Shown here piece after piece: positions 22,907 to 32,879 of a DNA stretch of 61,723 nt (position 1 is its first letter; every line of letters starts with the position of its first letter). The notes under the pieces are model-generated. The model was not told the origin of the DNA, searched no databases, and saw only the letters and a list, made by a program, of their open reading frames with translations. A program made the position numbers and the translations under genes. The DNA is from an uncultured beta proteobacterium (GTDB taxonomy: Bacteria > Pseudomonadota > Gammaproteobacteria > Burkholderiales > Burkholderiaceae), in contig CAITHY010000068.1 of assembly GCA_903892315.1 (NCBI GenBank), forward strand, positions 1 to 61,723. Reading direction: 5' to 3'.

Positions 22907-22936
22907 ATATAGATATACATACGTGTATATCTATAT
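22907..22936 (-). promoter_or_regulatory. vapBC operator, 13-bp perfect inverted repeat
   Basis: Arms ATATAGATATACA / TGTATATCTATAT with a 4-base centre. It is AT-rich, overlaps the only plausible promoter region of vapB, and is the expected type of AbrB-fold antitoxin site. Confidence 0.75.
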
Positions 22937-23027
22937 TAAAGAGGTTTATCTCTTCTGACCAGCCATTTTTAAGCCAGTATTGGCGATGTGGCCTTATACA
23001 TCGCTAGCTATAATGGTCGCTTGGTTC

Positions 23028-23117
<90 letters not shown>

Positions 23118-23237
23118 TTCAGACTCTATATTTGCTTTAAAGAGAAGATATCGAAAGAGCCCTACATGACGTGGGGCTTTTTATTTATACGTAGTATGCA
23201 ATACGCAAATATTTAATAAAACGAGGGAGTGTGACTG

Positions 23238-25076
23238 TTGCAATCAAGCCACCAAGTGCTTCATGATGTATTCGGCTTTGATCAATTTCGCGGCGCTCAA
23301 GAGTCTATCGTTAGACATGTAGTGGCTGGTGGCGACGCTTTGGTTTTGATGCCCACCGGCGCTGGTAAGTCGCTGTGCTATCAAATTCCCGCGCTTGTGC
23401 GGCGTGGCGTAGGGGTAGTGGTGTCACCTTTAATTGCACTGATGCAAGATCAAGTCGATGCATTAACCCAGCTGGGTGTTAAAGCTTCATTTTTAAATTC
23501 TAGTTTGGATGCGGTTACATCTCAAAAGGTGACCAGTCAGCTGCTGGCCGGCGATCTTGACTTAATCTATGTAGCACCCGAGCGTTTGATGAATCCTGGT
23601 TTTCTATCCATACTCGATAGACTCAATGCGGGCCCAGGAATTGCCTTATTTGCGATTGATGAGGCGCATTGCGTTTCTCAATGGGGTCATGATTTTCGCC
23701 CAGAATATCGCCAGTTAACTGTGTTGCACGAACGCTTTCCTAACATACCACGTATCGCCTTAACGGCTACTGCGGATGCACCCACTAGAGCAGAAATTGT
23801 GGAGCGTCTTTCACTGGAAACTGCTGAGCAGTTTGTCTCCAGTTTTGATCGCCCGAATATTAAGTATCGGGTTCTGCAAAAGCAGAGCGCCAAACAGCAG
23901 TTAGAGCATTTTTTGGATGCTGAGCATGCCGATGACTCGGGAATTATTTATTGCCTATCGCGTCGTAGTGTTGAAGAGACTGCGCAATGGTTAAAAGATC
24001 GCGGGTGGGATGCAATGCCTTATCACGCAGGGTTAAGTGTGGAAACACGCAGCGCCAATCAAAAGCGCTTCTTGCGTGAAGAGGGTGTCATTATGGTCGC
24101 AACCGTAGCATTTGGGATGGGCATTGATAAGCCTAATGTCCGCTTCGTAGCCCATCTGGATCTACCTAAAAGTATGGAAGGCTATTACCAGGAGACTGGG
24201 CGAGCAGGCCGGGATGGCTTACCAGCAAATGCTTGGATGGCTTACGGATTTGGGGATGTGGTGAGCTTGCGGCAAATGGTAGATTCTGGGGAAGCCTCTG
24301 AAGATCGAAAACGGGTAGAGCGCCAAAAACTCAATGCGTTACTAGGCTATTGTGAATCCACAACCTGCCGTCATCAAACGATCTTGCGCTACTTTGGAGA
24401 GACGCATGCTGGTGGCTGTGGTAACTGCGATAACTGTCTAGAGCCTGTAGCGACTTGGAATGCTACCCAGGAGGTGCAAAAGGCGTTGTCATGCGTTTAT
24501 CGGACAGGCCAGCGTTTTGGTGTGACCCATTTAATTGATGTGCTCCTTGGTAAGGTTACCCCTAGAGTCAAGCAGTACTTTCATGAGCAGGTCAGTACCT
24601 TTGGGATTGGCGCAGAACTGAATCAGGCGCAATGGAACAGCATCTATCGTCAATTAGTAGCAGGCGGTTATCTAGATGCAGACATTGCCCTTCATGGCGG
24701 CTTAAAGCTGGTGGATGATATCGCGTTACCGGTGCTTCGCGGCGAGCAAGAAGTTTGGTTACGCAAAGAGACAAGCTACTCAAAGACCAAGGCAACGAAG
24801 TTTGGAGCAAAGAAGGGGTCTACCCATCCGTTTAGTAATATTGCAGATGAAAACCTCTGGGAGGCCCTCAAAGCAAAGCGTACCGAGTTAGCGCGTGAAC
24901 AAGGGGTGCCACCTTATGTGATTTTTCATGACAGCACCTTGCAGGAGATGGTGAAAGCAACGCCAACTACCTTAGATCAATTTAGTCGTATTAGTGGGGT
25001 GGGGCAGGCCAAGCTAGAGCGCTATGGCGAACACTTTATTGAAGTGATTCAGGAAAATCTTGAGCGCCTTAGTTAA
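23238..25076 (+). CDS. recQ: ATP-dependent DNA helicase RecQ
   Basis: 612 residues, full length. Helicase motifs: [15 protein letters not shown] (I), [16 protein letters not shown] (II), TATA (III) and ETGRAGRDG (VI). The zinc-binding domain reads [12 protein letters not shown] then CGNCDNC. The C-terminal HRDC domain (about 532-605) contains [17 protein letters not shown] and [13 protein letters not shown]. It unwinds DNA 3'-5' for recombination repair. Start is TTG at 23238, since the codon before it is CTG and an in-frame stop precedes that; GAGGGAG lies upstream. The stop is followed by a 395-bp stretch described separately. Confidence 0.95.
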   Translation: MQSSHQVLHDVFGFDQFRGAQESIVRHVVAGGDALVLMPTGAGKSLCYQIPALVRRGVGVVVSPLIALMQDQVDALTQLGVKASFLNSSLDAVTSQKVTSQLLAGDLDLIYVAPERLMNPGFLSILDRLNAGPGIALFAIDEAHCVSQWGHDFRPEYRQLTVLHERFPNIPRIALTATADAPTRAEIVERLSLETAEQFVSSFDRPNIKYRVLQKQSAKQQLEHFLDAEHADDSGIIYCLSRRSVEETAQWLKDRGWDAMPYHAGLSVETRSANQKRFLREEGVIMVATVAFGMGIDKPNVRFVAHLDLPKSMEGYYQETGRAGRDGLPANAWMAYGFGDVVSLRQMVDSGEASEDRKRVERQKLNALLGYCESTTCRHQTILRYFGETHAGGCGNCDNCLEPVATWNATQEVQKALSCVYRTGQRFGVTHLIDVLLGKVTPRVKQYFHEQVSTFGIGAELNQAQWNSIYRQLVAGGYLDADIALHGGLKLVDDIALPVLRGEQEVWLRKETSYSKTKATKFGAKKGSTHPFSNIADENLWEALKAKRTELAREQGVPPYVIFHDSTLQEMVKATPTTLDQFSRISGVGQAKLERYGEHFIEVIQENLERLS

Positions 25077-25105
25077 ATCACAATGGGGATTACGACTGAC
25101 GCCAA

Positions 25106-25273
25106 TTATTTTTTAGAGTCTAGTTTGAATCGGGCTTTAAGAGTCTTTTTAATCTTTTTTTGAGTCAAGTGTTGCCAAATTAATCTTTTCTTTAGAAAAG
25201 AATGGGATTCATGGCTGATGTCAGGCTTCTTGTCTAGGCTGGTATTTTCATTAAGATGTCTTTTGTCACTCAT
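25106..25273 (-). CDS. small basic ORF, 55 residues, behind a candidate Pho box
   Basis: The frame starts at the ATG read at 25273 with GAGG six bases upstream and ends at TAA (25106-25108). The product opens MSDKRHLNEN and is strongly basic in its second half (LKKRLIWQHLTQKKIKK ... KARFKLDSKK), with no signal peptide. A three-unit Pho-box-like repeat lies 124 bp upstream on the same strand (25397-25425). It fills the otherwise empty 25077-25472 interval. I do not recognise it; the region might instead encode a Pho-regulated sRNA. Confidence 0.45.
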   Translation of the reverse strand: MSDKRHLNENTSLDKKPDISHESHSFLKKRLIWQHLTQKKIKKTLKARFKLDSKK

Positions 25274-25396
25274 GATGACCTCGTAAGACTAAGGAATTTG
25301 GTTACCTATGGGCTGCTAGTACAAACTATTTACAACCAGTAAAAAGAGAATTGCACTTCATCTCCCATAAGTAGGTCTCAACTTTACTAATCAAAT

Positions 25397-25425
25397 GTGA
25401 CATATTGATGTGATTTTGATGACAT
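25397..25425 (-). promoter_or_regulatory. candidate Pho box (three units)
   Basis: Minus-strand reading: ATGTCAT-N4-ATCACAT-N4-ATGTCAC, period 11. Units 1 and 3 fit the PhoB half-site CTGTCAT/C well, the middle one less. A -10-like TAGTAA lies seven bases on. It points toward the small ORF at 25273-25106. Confidence 0.5.
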
Positions 25426-25472
25426 TTCATAGACTCAAGATAAAGGTGATGGGGCATTCCTTTAAGGGGCTT

Positions 25473-26447
25473 TTAGGGCCTTGGAGTGATCATATTTTGT
25501 CTTAGCAGAATTGGCGTAAAGCTAAATGGCTGCTCAGACTTTGGATTTACCTCTATTGCTACCGCTTGAACTTGTTGATCGCCCATCAGCTCAAGTCGCA
25601 TCACATTTTCAAGTATATTTTTTTGATCTAAGGTCTTTAAGGGTTGATCTAAGATTAGGCGATGACTATCACCATGAATTAAAAGCACTGGCTTTTTGAA
25701 CTCTTGGGCATGCTTACTGAAAGAGCGCAATGTATCGCGATAGCCGCTGTCGGCATCAGTGGTCTGGGAGGGCGAGTAAAACATATCTGCTTGATAGCTA
25801 AAGATGATTCCCGAATAACCCTCGCTTGTAGCAAGAGCAAACGACCTCTGGATCCAATCTAAATTTGCTTTATTGCGCTCTTGGTATTCGGCTTTTGCAA
25901 TGTCATTCCGTTCAAAGTTGTTATTTGATCCGGGGATGTGAAGATTTACAAAGAGAAAGTGATTCTTAACCCAGTAAGAGTTCTCGACATACTTTTGATA
26001 TGTGGGATCCACATCAGCCTGTCTGGTAAGCGCAAGTTGTTGCTGGCCTAAGCTTTTACGAGTCTTAAAAAAAGTGCTTCTAAGACTGTCTAAACGTTCA
26101 ATAGGATCATAAGACCCAGCCAGTGGTCGATGACAGTCGGTCCACTCATTGTCTCCAATGCTATAAATTAGAGGGCTCTTAAATTGATTAAAGTAGTCTT
26201 TAACCTTTAGGTTGTATTCATCACTACAAGGGGTGGATCCTGATTTTGTATCGCCAACAAAAATGCTAAAGCTCGGGTTTGCCTGATTAATCGCAGAAAT
26301 CAATCTTTCATAGCGGACATAATCATCTGGAAGTGTGTAGGGCATATCTCCTAGTGCGATGAATGTAAATGGCCTAAGAGATTGAGCGTAAACAGTCAGC
26401 GAGCATGCCAAAAGTATTGCTACGAAAGTTGCTTTAATGAATTTCAT
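25473..26447 (-). CDS. secreted metallophosphoesterase
   Basis: 324 residues with a signal peptide (about 1-21, ending LTVYAQ). Calcineurin-like metal motifs occur in order: ALGDMPY, VGDTKSG, IGDNEWTDC and, near the C-terminus, LLIHGDSHR. The His-rich NHLFLFVNLHIPG strand lies between. A periplasmic or exported phosphomonoesterase or diesterase is the natural reading, and the position at the edge of a phosphate-scavenging island supports it; the substrate is unknown. Start at the ATG read at 26447, two bases after the stop of the upstream 139-residue gene, so they are one operon. Confidence 0.75.
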   Translation of the reverse strand: MKFIKATFVAILLACSLTVYAQSLRPFTFIALGDMPYTLPDDYVRYERLISAINQANPSFSIFVGDTKSGSTPCSDEYNLKVKDYFNQFKSPLIYSIGDNEWTDCHRPLAGSYDPIERLDSLRSTFFKTRKSLGQQQLALTRQADVDPTYQKYVENSYWVKNHFLFVNLHIPGSNNNFERNDIAKAEYQERNKANLDWIQRSFALATSEGYSGIIFSYQADMFYSPSQTTDADSGYRDTLRSFSKHAQEFKKPVLLIHGDSHRLILDQPLKTLDQKNILENVMRLELMGDQQVQAVAIEVNPKSEQPFSFTPILLRQNMITPRP

Positions 26448-26449
26448 GT

Positions 26450-26869
26450 TTATTTATAAGAGATTGGCGCATCATCTAATTCCTTAATTTCAAGCTCCCC
26501 AAATATATAGGATTCTGTGCTTACTAGCGTCCAGCCTAAATCATGAAATACATCTTCATAGCTTTTGGAGTACTTTCGATTGCTTTGATAAAAAATATCT
26601 GTAAGCTCATCCTGCTCATCCTCATCGATGGTATCGGAAAAGTAAATCACTTTTTCCCCGCCGTAAGTCTTGCTAATAACACCACCAGGGATATCTTCAA
26701 TGCAAATTCCAATATTAGGATCATAGGCCTTAATGAAGGTTGGCTTAATATTAGTGATCACTGAACCCAATTTCCACACAATTCCGCATTTCACTTCTTT
26801 ATTGGATTGTTGGAATATGTTGCGGTTCACAAGGGAGCCCATTTCTAAAGGAATAATTTGATAGTGCAT
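26450..26869 (-). CDS. hypothetical protein, 139 residues
   Basis: Start chosen at the ATG read at 26869, which has GGAG seven bases upstream; the same frame runs open to 27190 but that part lies over the barrel gene and is a shadow. The protein starts MHYQIIPLEMGS, is acidic in the middle (TIDEDEQDELTDIF), ends with ELEIKELDD and has no signal or membrane segment. No family recognised. Tightly coupled to the phosphoesterase (2-bp gap) and 86 bp downstream of the barrel gene. Confidence 0.6.
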   Translation of the reverse strand: MHYQIIPLEMGSLVNRNIFQQSNKEVKCGIVWKLGSVITNIKPTFIKAYDPNIGICIEDIPGGVISKTYGGEKVIYFSDTIDEDEQDELTDIFYQSNRKYSKSYEDVFHDLGWTLVSTESYIFGELEIKELDDAPISYK

Positions 26870-26955
26870 CAATATCTCCAATTTGCAGGTATTAGGACTT
26901 GACGAGATTTTGCTATGTAATTGTGACAAATTTGCACTTAGCCCTGTCCGGATAT

Positions 26956-27786
26956 TTAGAATCTCCAAGTAACCCCAACTTCGCTCCGTGTGGCGCCGGC
27001 TGGTTGCGCTGCAAAAGTTTCGCTGTAGTTTGCGCCGGTCCGCATATAGGAGACGCCAAGATCTATCGTTTCGGTGAGTGAGTAAATCCCCGCAATCAAG
27101 GCGTAATGGCTTAGGTATTGTTCGGATGAGGGTGGGTTGGTTACCGCCCCAAGGTCTAAAGCGATTTTTAAATTCTTGGAAATCGACCAAACGGGAGCAA
27201 TAGACAATAAAAAGATATTAGTTCGATTAAGGTCGGTGGTGGTTCCGACGCTGTAATTCGTGTTGTATGGCGAGCGCATGTATACAGCGTTCACGTGTAA
27301 TTCGATGTCTTCCCAGTATTTAGATCCGATGAAGTTCACACCATAATTAAATGCAGCCAAACCTAATCCTGCAACTTGCTGCTGTTTGCCGGCAGGCAAG
27401 ATAACGATTGGTTTGACAGCGAGTGCATAGTCTAGATCGTTATCCTCATAAAAGCGCCATTTACTTGCCAATACATAATTTGAAAACTTAGAAAAAGTAC
27501 CGCTTGGCTCGTTGAAGTAAGTCATAGAGAGCGATGCCTCTACTTGGTCGCTTAATCCATGCGTGTAAGTAAAAGGAAAGGCTTTTGCATCCGTTCTGCC
27601 GGTGTATTCTTCGCCCGGAGTAACAATATCTGCTTGCTGCGATCCGCCATTTCGGTTAATTGAGAAAAAATATTGCTCTATTTGATTCCCGCTAGCTTTT
27701 ACAGTGCCCGCATCGTCTGTATTGAGGGGTTCAAAAGCATGGACAATTGCTGGGATCAATAGAAGCGCAAGGAACAGGACTTTCAT
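26956..27786 (-). CDS. outer-membrane beta-barrel protein, transporter type
   Basis: 276 residues with a signal peptide (MKVLFLALLLIPAIVHA). The mature part begins FEPLNTDDAGTV, characteristic of a family of barrel-like proteins related to the MetA-pathway/transporter group. It alternates amphipathic strands and ends in a C-terminal phenylalanine (SEVGVTWRF) for BAM recognition. It heads an operon with the 139-residue protein and the secreted phosphoesterase, so it might pass a phosphorus compound across the outer membrane (inference). It is divergent from the CorA-like gene; the shared region holds a Pho box oriented the other way. Confidence 0.7.
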   Translation of the reverse strand: MKVLFLALLLIPAIVHAFEPLNTDDAGTVKASGNQIEQYFFSINRNGGSQQADIVTPGEEYTGRTDAKAFPFTYTHGLSDQVEASLSMTYFNEPSGTFSKFSNYVLASKWRFYEDNDLDYALAVKPIVILPAGKQQQVAGLGLAAFNYGVNFIGSKYWEDIELHVNAVYMRSPYNTNYSVGTTTDLNRTNIFLLSIAPVWSISKNLKIALDLGAVTNPPSSEQYLSHYALIAGIYSLTETIDLGVSYMRTGANYSETFAAQPAGATRSEVGVTWRF

Positions 27787-27839
27787 CAGAATCTCGTATT
27801 GCCCGCGAATGATTTAAACAACCTGTGTAGACTAATTTG

Positions 27840-27857
27840 ATGTCATTTTGATGTCAG
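27840..27857 (+). promoter_or_regulatory. candidate Pho box upstream of the CorA-like gene
   Basis: ATGTCAT-N4-ATGTCAG, a clean two-unit repeat with period 11. The best -10 (TACAAT, 27887-27892) is 29 bp further on, longer than usual, so direct activation is less certain than for pstS. Confidence 0.55.
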
Positions 27858-27898
27858 GCGGGTGGAGGGCGGCTTAGCGTGTGCCATACAATTTAACA

Positions 27899-28912
27899 AT
27901 GACTATAGAGATTATTGCAAAGCCTTTTCCGGTCGCAGGCGTTGTATTTGCCTGGGCCATGCCTGCATCGGGTGATGGGTATGAAATTCCTTTATTTGCA
28001 ATTGCTGATGCACTTGAAAACCCAGATATCTCTATTTGGTTGCATTTAAACCTATCGAATTCTCAAATACAGCGCTGGCTTGAAAATACGCCGTTGATTC
28101 CGGAGCGCGTGGTGGAGATGATTCAAGAGGGCGTCAATCTGAGCCGTTTAGAGCGCATTGAAAAGTTAGACGATTGCCTTTTGATGGTGATGAATGACTT
28201 TCAGCAAGAGTTTGGGGATGAGGTTGGTGACTCTAGTCTGGGAACCCTTTGGGCAATTGTTCGACCAAAGCTGATGGTCTCTCTGCGCAACAATCCTTTA
28301 AGAACTACTGACAAATTGCGGTATGACTTAAGAAGTGGTCAGCTCAATCCAGCCTCTGTCATTGAATTATTCCATGAGCTACTAGATTTACGTGCTGAGC
28401 AATTACGGACTCTATTGGTCCATCTTTCCGAGGATATGGATGATTTAGAGGAGAAGCTTCTAAAAGGCAGGGAGTTTCCAGAGCATGAAAATCTTGGCAG
28501 AATACGCATTCAATGTAGTCGACTACGCAGGCATTTTTCACCTGAATTAATCGCCTTACACCGCCTATTAAAGCGCCTCCCATATTGGTTCGGCGAGGAA
28601 GATAAGCATCGCTTAAACGATGACTTGGACTTGCTTTCCTACTTGGTGCAGGAGATTTCTAGTCTCTATGACCGCGCAAAGGTGTTGCAAGATGAGCAGG
28701 CGGCCCACGTGGCGGAATTTAATGCCAAGAATTTACAGGTTCTCTCTGTGATGACTGTCATCTTCCTGCCGATGACCTTAATTACCGGAGTGATGGGCAT
28801 GAACATGGAAGACCTGCCGGGATTAAGAGGGTCTTTTTATGAAGTCATGGTCCTAATGTCCATTACAGGGGCAGCAGTCTTTGCTGCATTAAAGCTCAAA
28901 AGGATTATTTAA
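27899..28912 (+). CDS. CorA-family divalent cation channel
   Basis: 337 residues from ATG 27899 (a GTG at 27881 would sit on the -10 region). A large cytosolic alpha/beta domain and long stalk helix (about 175-275) precede two C-terminal membrane helices. The loop motif GVMGMNMEDLPG between them contains the CorA/ZntB GMN selectivity sequence. Family members conduct Mg2+, Co2+/Ni2+ or Zn2+. Immediately upstream is a Pho box and downstream comes pstS, so co-regulation with phosphate uptake is suggested, perhaps to balance Mg2+ with phosphate. If the -10 TACAAT is right, the mRNA is leaderless. Confidence 0.82.
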   Translation: MTIEIIAKPFPVAGVVFAWAMPASGDGYEIPLFAIADALENPDISIWLHLNLSNSQIQRWLENTPLIPERVVEMIQEGVNLSRLERIEKLDDCLLMVMNDFQQEFGDEVGDSSLGTLWAIVRPKLMVSLRNNPLRTTDKLRYDLRSGQLNPASVIELFHELLDLRAEQLRTLLVHLSEDMDDLEEKLLKGREFPEHENLGRIRIQCSRLRRHFSPELIALHRLLKRLPYWFGEEDKHRLNDDLDLLSYLVQEISSLYDRAKVLQDEQAAHVAEFNAKNLQVLSVMTVIFLPMTLITGVMGMNMEDLPGLRGSFYEVMVLMSITGAAVFAALKLKRII

Positions 28913-28995
28913 CTCGCCAGATTGGATGCTTTCGAGATCGCAACATTGTTCCTATAAACCATTGTTTTATATAGAAATAATTTATTGATGGCGCT

Positions 28996-29013
28996 TTGTC
29001 ATGAAACCGTCAC
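28996..29013 (+). promoter_or_regulatory. Pho box of the pst operon
   Basis: TTGTCAT-N4-CCGTCAC, matching the PhoB consensus CTGTCAT-N4-CTGTCAC at 12 of 14 unit positions. A -10-like TATCGT follows after 10 bp. It lies 62 bp before the pstS start. Confidence 0.82.
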
Positions 29014-29074
29014 AGTGAAAACGTATCGTCCCAGTATCGCAATGTTGCGTTATTTCAATCTCAGGACTAATCAC

Positions 29075-30097
29075 ATGAAATCTTTTTTGAAAAAAGCACT
29101 AGTTATCGGCGCTATTGCTTTGGCCCCTTCAGCTTATGCTGTTGAAATGACTGGAGCTGGCTCTTCTTTCATCTACCCAGTTCTAAGCAAATGGGCAGAG
29201 TCATATAAGGCTAAAAGTGGTGATGGTCTTAACTACCAGTCTATCGGCTCAGGTGGTGGTATCAAGCAAATTAAAGCTAAGACAGTAGATTTTGGCGCCA
29301 CTGATGCTCCAATGTCATTTGACGATCTCCAAAGTAATGGCATGGTTCAGTTTCCCGCAATTATTGGCGGTGTAGTGGTTGTTGTGAATATTGAGGGCGT
29401 TGGCCCAAATCAGCTTAAGCTTTCAGGTGATTTGTTGTCAGATATTTTCCAGGGTAGCGTAACTGATTGGAGTGACAAGCGCGTTGCTCTTTTAAATCCG
29501 GGTATGAAGATTCCTACTGGTCCAATTACTGTTGTAACTCGTGCCGATGGTTCTGGCACCACTGCAATTTTTACTAGCTTTCTTTCTAAGGCAAGCAGCA
29601 ACTTTAAAGAGGCAGTTGGTTTTGGTGCGCAAGTTAAGTGGCCTGCAGCCTCTACGGTTAGTGGCAAAGGTAATGAAGGTGTTGCTGCAAACGTAGCCCG
29701 CATTAAGAATTCTATTGGTTATGTTGAGTATGCATATGCCAAAAAGAATAACTTGAGCTACACACAAGTTCGCAATGCTGACGGCGTAATGGTATCTCCA
29801 ACTGCTGAAGCATTTGCAGCTGCGTCAGCTGGTACAGATTGGTCTAAGTTTCCTGGCATGAATACATTCATCACATACGCTGCTGGTGCAAAATCTTGGC
29901 CTATTACCGGCGCTACTTTTGTTGTGCTTTACAAAAAGCCAGAAAATAAATCTCAGGCTGCTGCTGTGTTGAAATTTTTTGATTATTCTTTCAAGGATGG
30001 TAAAAAAGCAGCTTCAGAATTAGATTACGTTCCAATGCCTGATGCAACCGTAAATTACATCCGCAAGCAAGTATGGTCACAAGTTGACACTAAGTAA
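29075..30097 (+). CDS. pstS: phosphate ABC transporter, periplasmic phosphate-binding protein
   Basis: 340 residues from ATG 29075, which starts a clean signal peptide ([17 protein letters not shown]) behind AGGA; a frame beginning at 28985 would translate the Pho box. The mature protein opens with [17 protein letters not shown] and shows the phosphate-binding blocks [17 protein letters not shown] and [16 protein letters not shown]. PstS captures phosphate with high affinity in the periplasm for PstCAB. A hairpin with T-run follows the gene, so PstS is likely made in excess over the membrane parts. Confidence 0.96.
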   Translation: MKSFLKKALVIGAIALAPSAYAVEMTGAGSSFIYPVLSKWAESYKAKSGDGLNYQSIGSGGGIKQIKAKTVDFGATDAPMSFDDLQSNGMVQFPAIIGGVVVVVNIEGVGPNQLKLSGDLLSDIFQGSVTDWSDKRVALLNPGMKIPTGPITVVTRADGSGTTAIFTSFLSKASSNFKEAVGFGAQVKWPAASTVSGKGNEGVAANVARIKNSIGYVEYAYAKKNNLSYTQVRNADGVMVSPTAEAFAAASAGTDWSKFPGMNTFITYAAGAKSWPITGATFVVLYKKPENKSQAAAVLKFFDYSFKDGKKAASELDYVPMPDATVNYIRKQVWSQVDTK

Positions 30098-30121
30098 ATC
30101 TTCTGCCTATTTTTGATCTCT

Positions 30122-30150
30122 ACGACCCTGAATTTCGGGGTCGTTTTTTT
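30122..30150 (+). terminator. attenuating terminator between pstS and pstC
   Basis: Stem ACGACCC / GGGTCGT around a 9-base loop, then seven T. Inside an operon such a hairpin usually trims downstream expression, giving more PstS than PstC/A/B. Confidence 0.8.
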
Positions 30151-30168
30151 AACTTTAGCTTAAGTCTA

Positions 30169-31158
30169 ATGATGAATACTTTGGAATCAGCGGGCGCGCC
30201 GACGCTAGTTGCCGCAAGAATTGCGCGTCTTCAGCGCATTCAAGATTTTCTATTTCACCGCGTAACTCAATTTTTTTCTCTTTCAGTACTTTTTGCTTTA
30301 TTGGGGATTATTGGTTCTTTATTTGTTAATGCATGGCCAGCATTGAAAGAGTTTGGGCCACAATTTTTCATTACACCAGCTTGGGATATTGTCAATGGTG
30401 AGTTTGGTGGACTGATTGCTATTTATGGAACCTTGGTTTCCTCGGTTATTGCGCTATTAATTGCGGTACCGCTCAGTTTTGGTATTGCTTTTTTCTTGAC
30501 TGAAATTTGCCCACCACCGTTGAGGCGTCCACTGGGAACTGCAGTGGAGTTATTGGCTGCGGTGCCATCTATTATTTATGGCATGTTTGGCTTATTTGTT
30601 TTCGCACCAATCTTTGGTGATTATATTGAGCCAGCACTGCAAGCTACTCTAGGTCAAATTCCTCTTATCGGGGTTTTATTTTCTGGCCCACCGAACGGAA
30701 TTGGAATGTTATGTGCCGGATTAATTCTTGCCTTGATGATTCTTCCCTTCATTGCATCGGTCATGCGTGATGTCTTTGAAATCGTTCCCCCTGTCCTAAA
30801 AGAGTCCGCCTATGGTATTGGTTGCACTACATGGGAAGTGGTGAGAAACATTGTTTTGCCATATACCAAAGCGGGAGTAATCGGTGGTGTAATGTTGGGT
30901 CTTGGCAGGGCACTGGGTGAGACGATGGCAGTTACTTTCGTTATTGGTAATGCGCAGCGTATTTCAGCTTCGCTTTTTGCGCCTGGAAGCTCAATTGCAT
31001 CAACACTGGCCAACCAGTTTGGCGAGGCAGAGGCTGGTTTACATTACTCATCTCTTTTTGCTCTGGGGCTTGCTCTGTTTTTTATTACGTTTGTTGTATT
31101 GGCTTTTGCTAAATGGATGTTAATTAGCATGGAAAAAAAGCAAGGGCTTAAATCATGA
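30169..31158 (+). CDS. pstC: phosphate ABC transporter, permease PstC
   Basis: 329 residues with six membrane helices and a longer N-terminal cytoplasmic part. The ABC-permease EAA loop reads [29 protein letters not shown] in parts, followed by the [16 protein letters not shown] helix typical of PstC. It forms the phosphate channel with PstA. ATG 30169 is followed by a second ATG. The gene overlaps pstA by 4 bp (ATGA). Confidence 0.95.
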   Translation: MMNTLESAGAPTLVAARIARLQRIQDFLFHRVTQFFSLSVLFALLGIIGSLFVNAWPALKEFGPQFFITPAWDIVNGEFGGLIAIYGTLVSSVIALLIAVPLSFGIAFFLTEICPPPLRRPLGTAVELLAAVPSIIYGMFGLFVFAPIFGDYIEPALQATLGQIPLIGVLFSGPPNGIGMLCAGLILALMILPFIASVMRDVFEIVPPVLKESAYGIGCTTWEVVRNIVLPYTKAGVIGGVMLGLGRALGETMAVTFVIGNAQRISASLFAPGSSIASTLANQFGEAEAGLHYSSLFALGLALFFITFVVLAFAKWMLISMEKKQGLKS

Positions 31159-32021
31159 GTTCAAATATAAATTTTGATATGGCTGTATTTGCTCGCCGAA
31201 AAAGGGCAAATAAAATAGGCCTGACTTTATCCATGATTGCAATGGCAATTGGAATGGCAAGTTTGATTTGGATTTTAAGTATCCTTTTTATCAAAGGTTT
31301 TTCAGCCATTAACTTAAATATGTTTATAGCGAGCACACCAGCACCAGGTACTGAGGGTGGTGGTCTGGCTAATGCAATTGTGGGTAGTCTTTTATTGGTC
31401 GGGTCATGCACATTTATAAGCACGCCTGTAGGCGTATTGGCAGGCCTTTATCTTTCTGAATATGGCGATCGCAGTCGAGTAGCTTCCTTGACTCGTTTCG
31501 TTACCGATATCATGCTTTCCGCACCATCAATCGTGATTGGTTTGTTTGTCTATGCCTTATATGTTGCCAAAGTCCAGCATTTTTCAGGGTGGGCTGGCAC
31601 GATTGCATTGGCCCTAATTGCAATTCCAGTGGTTGTTCGTACTACTGAAAATATGTTGCGCTTGGTGCCAGGAAGTTTGCGTGAGGCAGCTTATGCTTTG
31701 GGAACCCCTAAATGGAAAGTGGCATTTATGGTTACCTTGCGTGCTGCACAAAGCGGCATTATGACCGGCATCCTTTTGGCTCTCGCCCGAGTTAGCGGTG
31801 AAACCGCGCCTTTATTGTTTACTGCCTTAAGTAATCAGTTTTTTTCTACAGACATGAATAAACCGATAGCTAATTTACCCGTGGTTATTTTCCAATTTGC
31901 GATGAGCCCTTATGACAACTGGGTAAGTCTTGCTTGGGGTGGATCTCTTTTGATTACATTCACTGTACTCGGTTTAAATATTTTGGCACGAGTGGTATTC
32001 CGTGAGAAGGTCCAAGGATGA
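31155..32021 (+). CDS. pstA: phosphate ABC transporter, permease PstA
   Basis: 288 residues, six membrane helices. PstA markers: [21 protein letters not shown] in pieces, [26 protein letters not shown] (EAA loop) and [15 protein letters not shown]. It pairs with PstC in the inner membrane. The start codon overlaps the pstC stop and its own stop overlaps the pstB start, so translation of pstC-A-B is coupled. Confidence 0.95.
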   Translation: MSSNINFDMAVFARRKRANKIGLTLSMIAMAIGMASLIWILSILFIKGFSAINLNMFIASTPAPGTEGGGLANAIVGSLLLVGSCTFISTPVGVLAGLYLSEYGDRSRVASLTRFVTDIMLSAPSIVIGLFVYALYVAKVQHFSGWAGTIALALIAIPVVVRTTENMLRLVPGSLREAAYALGTPKWKVAFMVTLRAAQSGIMTGILLALARVSGETAPLLFTALSNQFFSTDMNKPIANLPVVIFQFAMSPYDNWVSLAWGGSLLITFTVLGLNILARVVFREKVQG

Positions 32022-32866
32022 TGAGCAATATGAAAACAATGTTTGACTTAAATAAGATTGATAGTCAAGGGGGTAAAGTGGAAACAACAAATCAACATTC
32101 AGAGCAGACGGCGATGAATGCGCTTGAAGTTAGAAATCTGAATTTCTTTTACGGCGCTTTTCAGGGTCTCAAGAATATTAATCTTGATATCGAACAAGGC
32201 AAAGTTACGGCCTTCATTGGTCCCTCAGGCTGCGGCAAGTCCACACTACTGCGCACCTTGAATCGTATGTATGATCTTTATCCTGGCCAGCGCGCTGAAG
32301 GTGAAATCAATTTCTACGGCCAAAATATTCTTGAGCCAGGCCAGGATTTAAATCTCCTGCGCTCACGCATTGGTATGGTTTTCCAAAAACCAACCCCATT
32401 TCCAATGTCGATCTATGAAAACATTGCCTTTGGTGTTCGCCTCTATGAAAAACTCTCTCGCTCAGAGATGGATGAGCGTGTTGAATGGGCTCTAAACAAG
32501 GCTGCCTTATGGACCGAAGCCAAAGACAAGTTAAATCAAAGTGGTTTATCTCTTTCTGGTGGTCAGCAACAGCGTTTGTGTATTGCTCGTGGCGTTGCGG
32601 TCAAGCCGTCTGTCATTTTGCTAGATGAGCCAACTTCTGCATTGGATCCAATTTCGACTGGAAAGATCGAGGAATTGATCAATGAACTGAAGCATGAGTA
32701 CACCATTGCTATCGTGACACATAATATGCAACAGGCCGCCCGCGTATCAGATTACACTGCTTATATGTACCTTGGTAGCTTGGTAGAGTACGGTAAAACA
32801 GACGAAATCTTTATCAAGCCTAAGCGTAAAGAAACAGAAGACTACATTACCGGTCGCTTCGGTTAA
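32018..32866 (+). CDS. pstB: phosphate ABC transporter, ATPase PstB
   Basis: 282 residues. Walker [11 protein letters not shown]-loop [12 protein letters not shown], signature [14 protein letters not shown], Walker [14 protein letters not shown] and H-loop VTHNMQQA are all intact. The first ~32 residues precede the usual PstB start (an ATG at 32114 begins [11 protein letters not shown]), so either there is an N-terminal extension or translation begins later. The overlap with pstA (32018-32021) favours the long form. It powers phosphate import and, with PhoU, signals phosphate status to PhoR. Confidence 0.95.
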   Translation: MMSNMKTMFDLNKIDSQGGKVETTNQHSEQTAMNALEVRNLNFFYGAFQGLKNINLDIEQGKVTAFIGPSGCGKSTLLRTLNRMYDLYPGQRAEGEINFYGQNILEPGQDLNLLRSRIGMVFQKPTPFPMSIYENIAFGVRLYEKLSRSEMDERVEWALNKAALWTEAKDKLNQSGLSLSGGQQQRLCIARGVAVKPSVILLDEPTSALDPISTGKIEELINELKHEYTIAIVTHNMQQAARVSDYTAYMYLGSLVEYGKTDEIFIKPKRKETEDYITGRFG

Positions 32867-32879
32867 TTGGAGATATTAA

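Noticed and set aside
26870..27190. N-terminal extension of the 139-residue hypothetical gene
   Set aside because: It lies over the barrel gene on the same strand in another frame and lacks a ribosome site; ATG at 26869 has GGAG.
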